Below, in pieces: positions 60,439-64,000 of a stretch of 64,000 bases of DNA. The DNA comes from a bacterium (lineage in GTDB: Bacteria > JAJVIF01): the NCBI GenBank assembly GCA_022072165.1, contig JAJVIF010000001.1, positions 209,353-273,352 on the forward strand, read 5' to 3'. The position numbers and the translations under genes are program-made. Position 1 is the stretch's first letter. Every line of letters begins with the position of its first letter. The notes beneath the pieces were generated by a model. The model was not told where the DNA came from and ran no database searches. It was given only the letters and a program-made list of their open reading frames with translations.

Positions 60439-61293
60439 CTATCGGGGCATCCCGCCCTGCATGAACGGGTTGTAGGCCTGGCTCTTGAGCATGAGCATGG
60501 CGTCCGTCTCCAGCACGTTCTCGTCCTGAATTGGGCTGAGAACGACGCTCCCTTCGTTCGGATCGTAGGGGCCCGGTCGGAGGCTGGCGCTGAGGGTGCC
60601 GGCGTTGCGGACATGGATCAGTTTCTGGGCATTCGCTGGATCGACCGCCAGTGTCAGTGTGGATGGCTTCGAGAACTGCTCACTTGCCGCCAGCGGATTC
60701 CGGGCGAGCTCCTCAGAGAGCCCGATGCCAGCATCCTTGCCTACTGCGAGGACTTCCACGTTCTGCAGCATGGTCTGGGTGTAGAGCCCCTGAATCGGCA
60801 TCCCGGTGGCGGTCTTCCCCGCCTGGACCTGGAAGTTTCCGACGATGTCGACCCGGTCGCCCGGTCGGATCAGACCTGCCACCCCGGTTTCATCGGTGAC
60901 GCTGATGGTCACGGCCCGCATACCCTGTGGAATCTTGCGGCTGAAGGCGTCTTCCAGATTTTCCGCCACCATCGCCTGGTTGATGATCGCGCCTTCGGGA
61001 ATCGCGGTCTTGGTGACATGCAGAATCACCTGATTCAGCAGGTACGCCTTCCCGCCCTCGCTGAGGTCACGACCGGGAAGCGACAGCATGTTGCCGGTGG
61101 CGACCCGGGCATCGACGCGATGGACTTCCACCGACTCCGGACTGATGACTTTGAAGGATCCGACCCCTTCCGTTGCCCGGATCACCCAGGCGAACTCTCC
61201 GGACTCGTACTGCTGCTTCACCGACTGGATGTAGGTGAAGTTGAAGAGAACCACCGCGATGGCGAGTGCGACGGCGATGATGATCTTGGTCAT
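60439..61293 (-). CDS. cpaB: Tad pilus assembly protein CpaB/RcpC
   Basis: 284 residues. N-terminal membrane anchor (IIIAVALAIAVVLFNFTYI), then the SAF/CpaB domain: TKTAIPEGAIINQAMVAENLEDAFSRKIPQGMRAVTISVTDETGVAGLIRPGDRVDIVG. C-terminal region includes LTLAVDPANAQKLIHVRNAGTLSASLRP. CpaB aids the secretin channel and pilus assembly in the periplasm. A -10 TACACT is at 61428-61423, so a promoter lies between TadE and CpaB. The CpaE-CpaF gene follows 53 nt later. Confidence 0.93.
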   Translation of the reverse strand: MTKIIIAVALAIAVVLFNFTYIQSVKQQYESGEFAWVIRATEGVGSFKVISPESVEVHRVDARVATGNMLSLPGRDLSEGGKAYLLNQVILHVTKTAIPEGAIINQAMVAENLEDAFSRKIPQGMRAVTISVTDETGVAGLIRPGDRVDIVGNFQVQAGKTATGMPIQGLYTQTMLQNVEVLAVGKDAGIGLSEELARNPLAASEQFSKPSTLTLAVDPANAQKLIHVRNAGTLSASLRPGPYDPNEGSVVLSPIQDENVLETDAMLMLKSQAYNPFMQGGMPR

Positions 61294-61422
61294 GTCCCTT
61301 AAGTCTCCTGGTCAGCGTACTGAAGAACCGGAGTCGGAGCCTCCGGTGCCCATCCTCCCGAAGCCAGCACCACGACGCACCGTCGGCTGACTTTCAGGGG
61401 GATTGAGTCGTAGTGGGGCGAG

Positions 61423-61428
61423 AGTGTA
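61423..61428 (-). promoter_or_regulatory. -10 element upstream of cpaB
   Basis: TACACT on the minus strand, about 130 nt before the cpaB start. It predicts a leader and a separate transcription start for cpaB to tadC. Confidence 0.45.
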
Positions 61429-61451
61429 CTCCACCCCATCGAAGCCCGCGA

Positions 61452-62399
61452 TTAGCAGCCCAGCGAATTCATCTGAGCCTGAGTCTGGGCGATGGCGGCG
61501 ACGGCTTCGTTGTAGTCGGCCTGGGCTTGAGCGGCCGATGAGTACCCGTACTCGTAGCCATCCTTGTCGATGTAGTCATCTTCCCGGCACGCGTAGTACT
61601 GGGCAGGGTACGCCGGCACCAGGTCCGCCGGGTCGGGATCATCCTCGCCAGGAGGATTCACCATGAAGTAGAGGTCTTCGCCGGGGCCCTGGTCGTTCTT
61701 GTGGTAGTACAGGGGCTGCCCGGCCAGGGTCATCTGCGTCCAGACCGCAGGACTCCGGCAGGCATTGGCGCGATTGCGGTAGTCCACCTGCTCGGCCAGC
61801 ATGTCCGCCATGTCGCCGCAGGCTTCTTCTTTGGCATCCTGCTGGGCCTGATCCGCCTGATTCTGGGCGTTAGCCGCCTGATTGGCCATGCCGCCGGTGT
61901 TCATCGCTCCACTCATCGCCATATCCGAGGCATCGTAAGGGTGGAGTCCGGAAAAGCTGGCGGATGACCAGGGGAAGTCAATGTACTGATACCCCAACCC
62001 GATGAGGCCGATGGCCGGATCCCAGACTTCCCACCAGTCCGCCTGCGACCCGCCGGCGATCCAGTACTCACCATCGCCCCCCATATGGAGGTCCCCCGGT
62101 GGATCCCAGTTGCGTCGCTGGCCGCCTCCCAGATACGGGCGCCAGACCTGCAGGATCCAGGGATCCGCTTCCATGTCATCCCGCCCCAGCTTGTCATCGG
62201 TATCGTCCGTATGGTCCGCCTGATAAGCCTCTTTAAAGGCCCGGGCGTAGCCCTTGGTGATGCCGAAGTAGACTTCATTGGCCAGCATGTAGAACTGGAC
62301 GAAGGCCAGGGTCATAAAGAGGATCGGCCCGATGGAGAAGAAGAACTCGATCGCGTTCGACCCGCGGGAAGCTCGTTGCAGCCTGGTGATGCGCTTCAT
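61452..62399 (-). CDS. TadE-like pseudopilin with large C-terminal domain
   Basis: 315 residues. The N-terminus has the TadE-like pattern: basic start, then SRGSNAIEFFFSIGPILFMTLAFVQFYML (hydrophobic, with Glu five residues into it, like a prepilin processing site). The remainder, about 270 residues, is much longer than usual TadE: aromatic and Gly/Asp-rich (YLGGGQRRNWDPPGDL, YWIAGGSQADWWEVWDP) with a Gln/Ala-rich coiled stretch (AANAQNQADQAQQDAKEEA) and four or more Cys (ACGDM, ACRSP, ACRED, final GC). Probably exposed outside the cell as a minor pilin or adhesin. Function beyond that unknown. Confidence 0.7.
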   Translation of the reverse strand: MKRITRLQRASRGSNAIEFFFSIGPILFMTLAFVQFYMLANEVYFGITKGYARAFKEAYQADHTDDTDDKLGRDDMEADPWILQVWRPYLGGGQRRNWDPPGDLHMGGDGEYWIAGGSQADWWEVWDPAIGLIGLGYQYIDFPWSSASFSGLHPYDASDMAMSGAMNTGGMANQAANAQNQADQAQQDAKEEACGDMADMLAEQVDYRNRANACRSPAVWTQMTLAGQPLYYHKNDQGPGEDLYFMVNPPGEDDPDPADLVPAYPAQYYACREDDYIDKDGYEYGYSSAAQAQADYNEAVAAIAQTQAQMNSLGC

Positions 62400-62432
62400 A
62401 ACGAACCGTCCTTTCCCTGCCGGAGGCGGAGC

Positions 62433-63518
62433 TTAGTGAATGACACCGCCCCAGAGGGAGGGAAGCATGGAGTTGTCGCGGTACCACTGCGGTCCAAAGA
62501 GGTAGAAGTGCAGGATGAAGTCGGTGGATGTAGGGCAGAGACGAGCCCGGTACTTGGGCAGAAACCCCTCGCCACCGTCGTCGCCACTTGCAAGCCCTGC
62601 CAGGGCTGACATCTTGGCCACGCTTTCCATGTCGTCGTGATCATCCGGACCGCGGGTGCCGCCGAAAGCCTTCGCGCTACCCACCGCGGTCACCGGTGGA
62701 ATCTTGTAGACGTTGGGCATGAACATCGCCCGTGTCTCCGGGAGCTGAATCACCCAGTAGAACCGGAGCTCCTCGTTCTTGTTAGTGTTTTTGACCCATA
62801 GGGGGGGGCTGGCGTTCTTCTGGCCGATGCCGCAGGGAATCACCCAGCACCAGATGATGTAGTTCATGTCGAAGTCACCCTGGATCGCTGTCCCCCAGAA
62901 AGGCAGCAGACGGCTGTCAGCGGTCAGGGCCGGGACAGGAAGGCCGGCTGCGGGGATCTGGACAATCAGCGGATCCACCGAGAGCCGGCCCAGGGGACCG
63001 AACTCCTTGCACCAGTAGTTGCCCCCGTAGGACTTGATACTGCTGGAACCGACGTTGTCGACGTTGAAGAAGTACTTGATGTTGTGCTCGGCGTTTTCCT
63101 TCGCCTTGGAGTAGGCGAGGCCGGCGTAGCCAATGTTCTGGAAGTCCGCGAGGAGACGGAAAATCTGGATGACCGACTCGAAGACCCCGGCGATAGCGTT
63201 CGGAAACGCCTCGTGGGGCCAAAGGTGGGCCGGACCCAGCCCCCAGGTACCCACCGTCCAGTAGGTGGCATACAGCCCGCCGATGATGCGATTGGTCTTG
63301 GTGAGAGCGTTCAGGCCCTTCGCCTGGTAGGTCGCACCAGTAAAAGCCGCCGCATCGCAGATCATCTGGGCTTCGATCTTGCGGGTGATGGCCTGTGAGA
63401 CATTCACGAACATCCCGGCCGTGTAGATCATCGTGATGAGAAAGAAAAAGCTCATCACAGCGATTTGCCCGCGACGGGCGCGGTAACGGAGGGTGCGCAG
63501 GGCGTGGGAAACGGTCAT
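62433..63518 (-). CDS. TadG/TadE-like pilus protein
   Basis: 361 residues from ATG 63518. N-terminus: YRARRGQIAVMSFFFLITMIYTAGMFVNVSQAITRKIEAQMICDAAAFTGATYQAKGLNALTKTN, the TadG pattern (RRGQIAV, then a membrane helix, then VDAAA-like and glN). The extracellular part is Trp/Tyr/Pro-rich with no recognised domain. Starts 33 nt upstream of the TadE-like gene. In some Tad loci TadG is a membrane-bound accessory with a VWA-like domain; none is seen here. Confidence 0.75.
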   Translation of the reverse strand: MTVSHALRTLRYRARRGQIAVMSFFFLITMIYTAGMFVNVSQAITRKIEAQMICDAAAFTGATYQAKGLNALTKTNRIIGGLYATYWTVGTWGLGPAHLWPHEAFPNAIAGVFESVIQIFRLLADFQNIGYAGLAYSKAKENAEHNIKYFFNVDNVGSSSIKSYGGNYWCKEFGPLGRLSVDPLIVQIPAAGLPVPALTADSRLLPFWGTAIQGDFDMNYIIWCWVIPCGIGQKNASPPLWVKNTNKNEELRFYWVIQLPETRAMFMPNVYKIPPVTAVGSAKAFGGTRGPDDHDDMESVAKMSALAGLASGDDGGEGFLPKYRARLCPTSTDFILHFYLFGPQWYRDNSMLPSLWGGVIH

Positions 63519-63668
63519 GGCTCTGTCACTTCCGTAGACGGGATGTGGCTGCAACTCCAGGTAGACACCCGGCGTGCCATGTTGGCTTCAGCGGGACAAA
63601 AGCCGGGGAGTGAGCAGCTGATGAGTAGGCTAGCACGATCATGCCCTGTTGTCCTCATTCAGAGGGCG

Positions 63669-63702
63669 CTAAACGCAGAAGCACCCAACAGTGGGTGCCT
63701 CT
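63669..63702 (-). terminator. Terminator after the last (partial) CDS
   Basis: 11-bp stem with one mismatch (AGGCACCCA core / TGGGTGCTT) and a 4-nt loop, followed on the minus strand by CTGCGTTTAGC. Confidence 0.55.
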
Positions 63703-63735
63703 GTGCGGACGGAAGCATCCTGGATTTCGCGGGAC

Positions 63736-64000
63736 TCAGAACATGCCCGAGATGGAGTTCCAGTAGCCCATGAGGGTGCCGATAGTTGCCGCCAGGGCCT
63801 GGTACCCGCCGTAGTCATCGACATCGTTGTCAGTGTCGTCGCTCTCTTTTTCGTCCTGAGAACAACGGGGTGTATAAGCCCAGGAATTCACCGTGATGGT
63901 GTAGGGATAGTTCCCCGCCCCGGCGAAGGGGTACGCCATCCGGATGAGCCCCGCCCAGCGCTGGGGGTAGCGGTCGGTCACCAGGACCCCGGGGCCGCCA
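63736..64000 (-). CDS. Partial CDS, probably part of the Tad region
   Basis: Open from the right edge, so the start is outside the window; the visible part has about 88 residues and ends GYWNSISGMF. It contains AGNYPYTITVNSWAYTPRC and an acidic Asp-rich stretch (EKESDDTDNDVDD). The composition (Tyr, Trp, Asp-rich) resembles the extracellular parts of the TadE/TadG-like genes. Identity cannot be given. A terminator lies 30-70 nt downstream, so it ends its own unit. Confidence 0.6.
   Translation of the reverse strand, partial: GGPGVLVTDRYPQRWAGLIRMAYPFAGAGNYPYTITVNSWAYTPRCSQDEKESDDTDNDVDDYGGYQALAATIGTLMGYWNSISGMF

Overview
The window is about 64 kb of GC-rich bacterial chromosome (roughly 60-63% G+C by eye) packed with protein genes. 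I found no tRNA, rRNA, CRISPR array, insertion sequence or phage gene. The mix does not match a lineage I can name: a Thermus/Rickettsia-type isocitrate dehydrogenase, short archaeal/Thermus-type leucine/lysine pathway enzymes, Rho and NusB with long low-complexity extensions, PKD/propeller lipoproteins and a Tad pilus locus. I read it as an uncultured bacterium of a poorly sampled phylum, with abundant exported lipoproteins and probable fatty-acid and amino-acid metabolism.

Layout. 1-2036: 3' part of an exported PKD/propeller protein. 2105-6427: hydroxyacyl-CoA dehydrogenase, prfA, pyroglutamyl peptidase, a DUF1385 membrane protein and rpmE. 6569-9977: two isocitrate dehydrogenase systems (one split into core plus a separate C-terminal domain, one fused) and a degenerate PurE-like protein. 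10062-12382: rho with a strong promoter and a leader of about 430 nt. 12427-21119: secreted subtilase, zinc phospholipase C-like protein, ruvX and a PKD lipoprotein. 21317-25134: thioredoxin, an ArsR-like regulator behind a 17-bp inverted repeat, an unknown protein and aspS. 25350-33975: an AT-richer lipoprotein, polyprenyl synthase, O-methyltransferase, sppA, maf, acyl-CoA dehydrogenase, a leuB-like gene and a GyrI-like protein. 33988-45869: rhodanese-E1 fusion, leuC-like, unknown, PspC, aroA, DnaQ-like exonuclease, a tetraheme lipoprotein, nusB, unknown, aminotransferase, a B12-binding protein and a leuA-like synthase. 46377-64000: eleven complete genes and one partial gene, all on the minus strand. 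They comprise a CsgG-like protein, a Ser/Thr kinase, a GspE/PilB ATPase, a PEGA-TPR protein, two membrane FHA proteins, TadC, TadB, a CpaE-CpaF fusion, CpaB, a TadE-like and a TadG-like protein, and a partial CDS running off the end.

Two themes recur. First, at least eight genes have a TAnnnT-type -10 hexamer ending only 6-8 nt before the start codon, which predicts leaderless mRNAs; other genes have the same -10 followed by a leader and Shine-Dalgarno. Second, the final 18 kb places a Ser/Thr kinase, two membrane-anchored phosphothreonine-binding (FHA) proteins, a second secretion ATPase and a Tad machine with fused CpaE/CpaF on one strand, which suggests a phosphorylation-controlled surface-appendage or secretion system. 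The other main novelty candidate is the split isocitrate dehydrogenase next to an intact fused paralogue.
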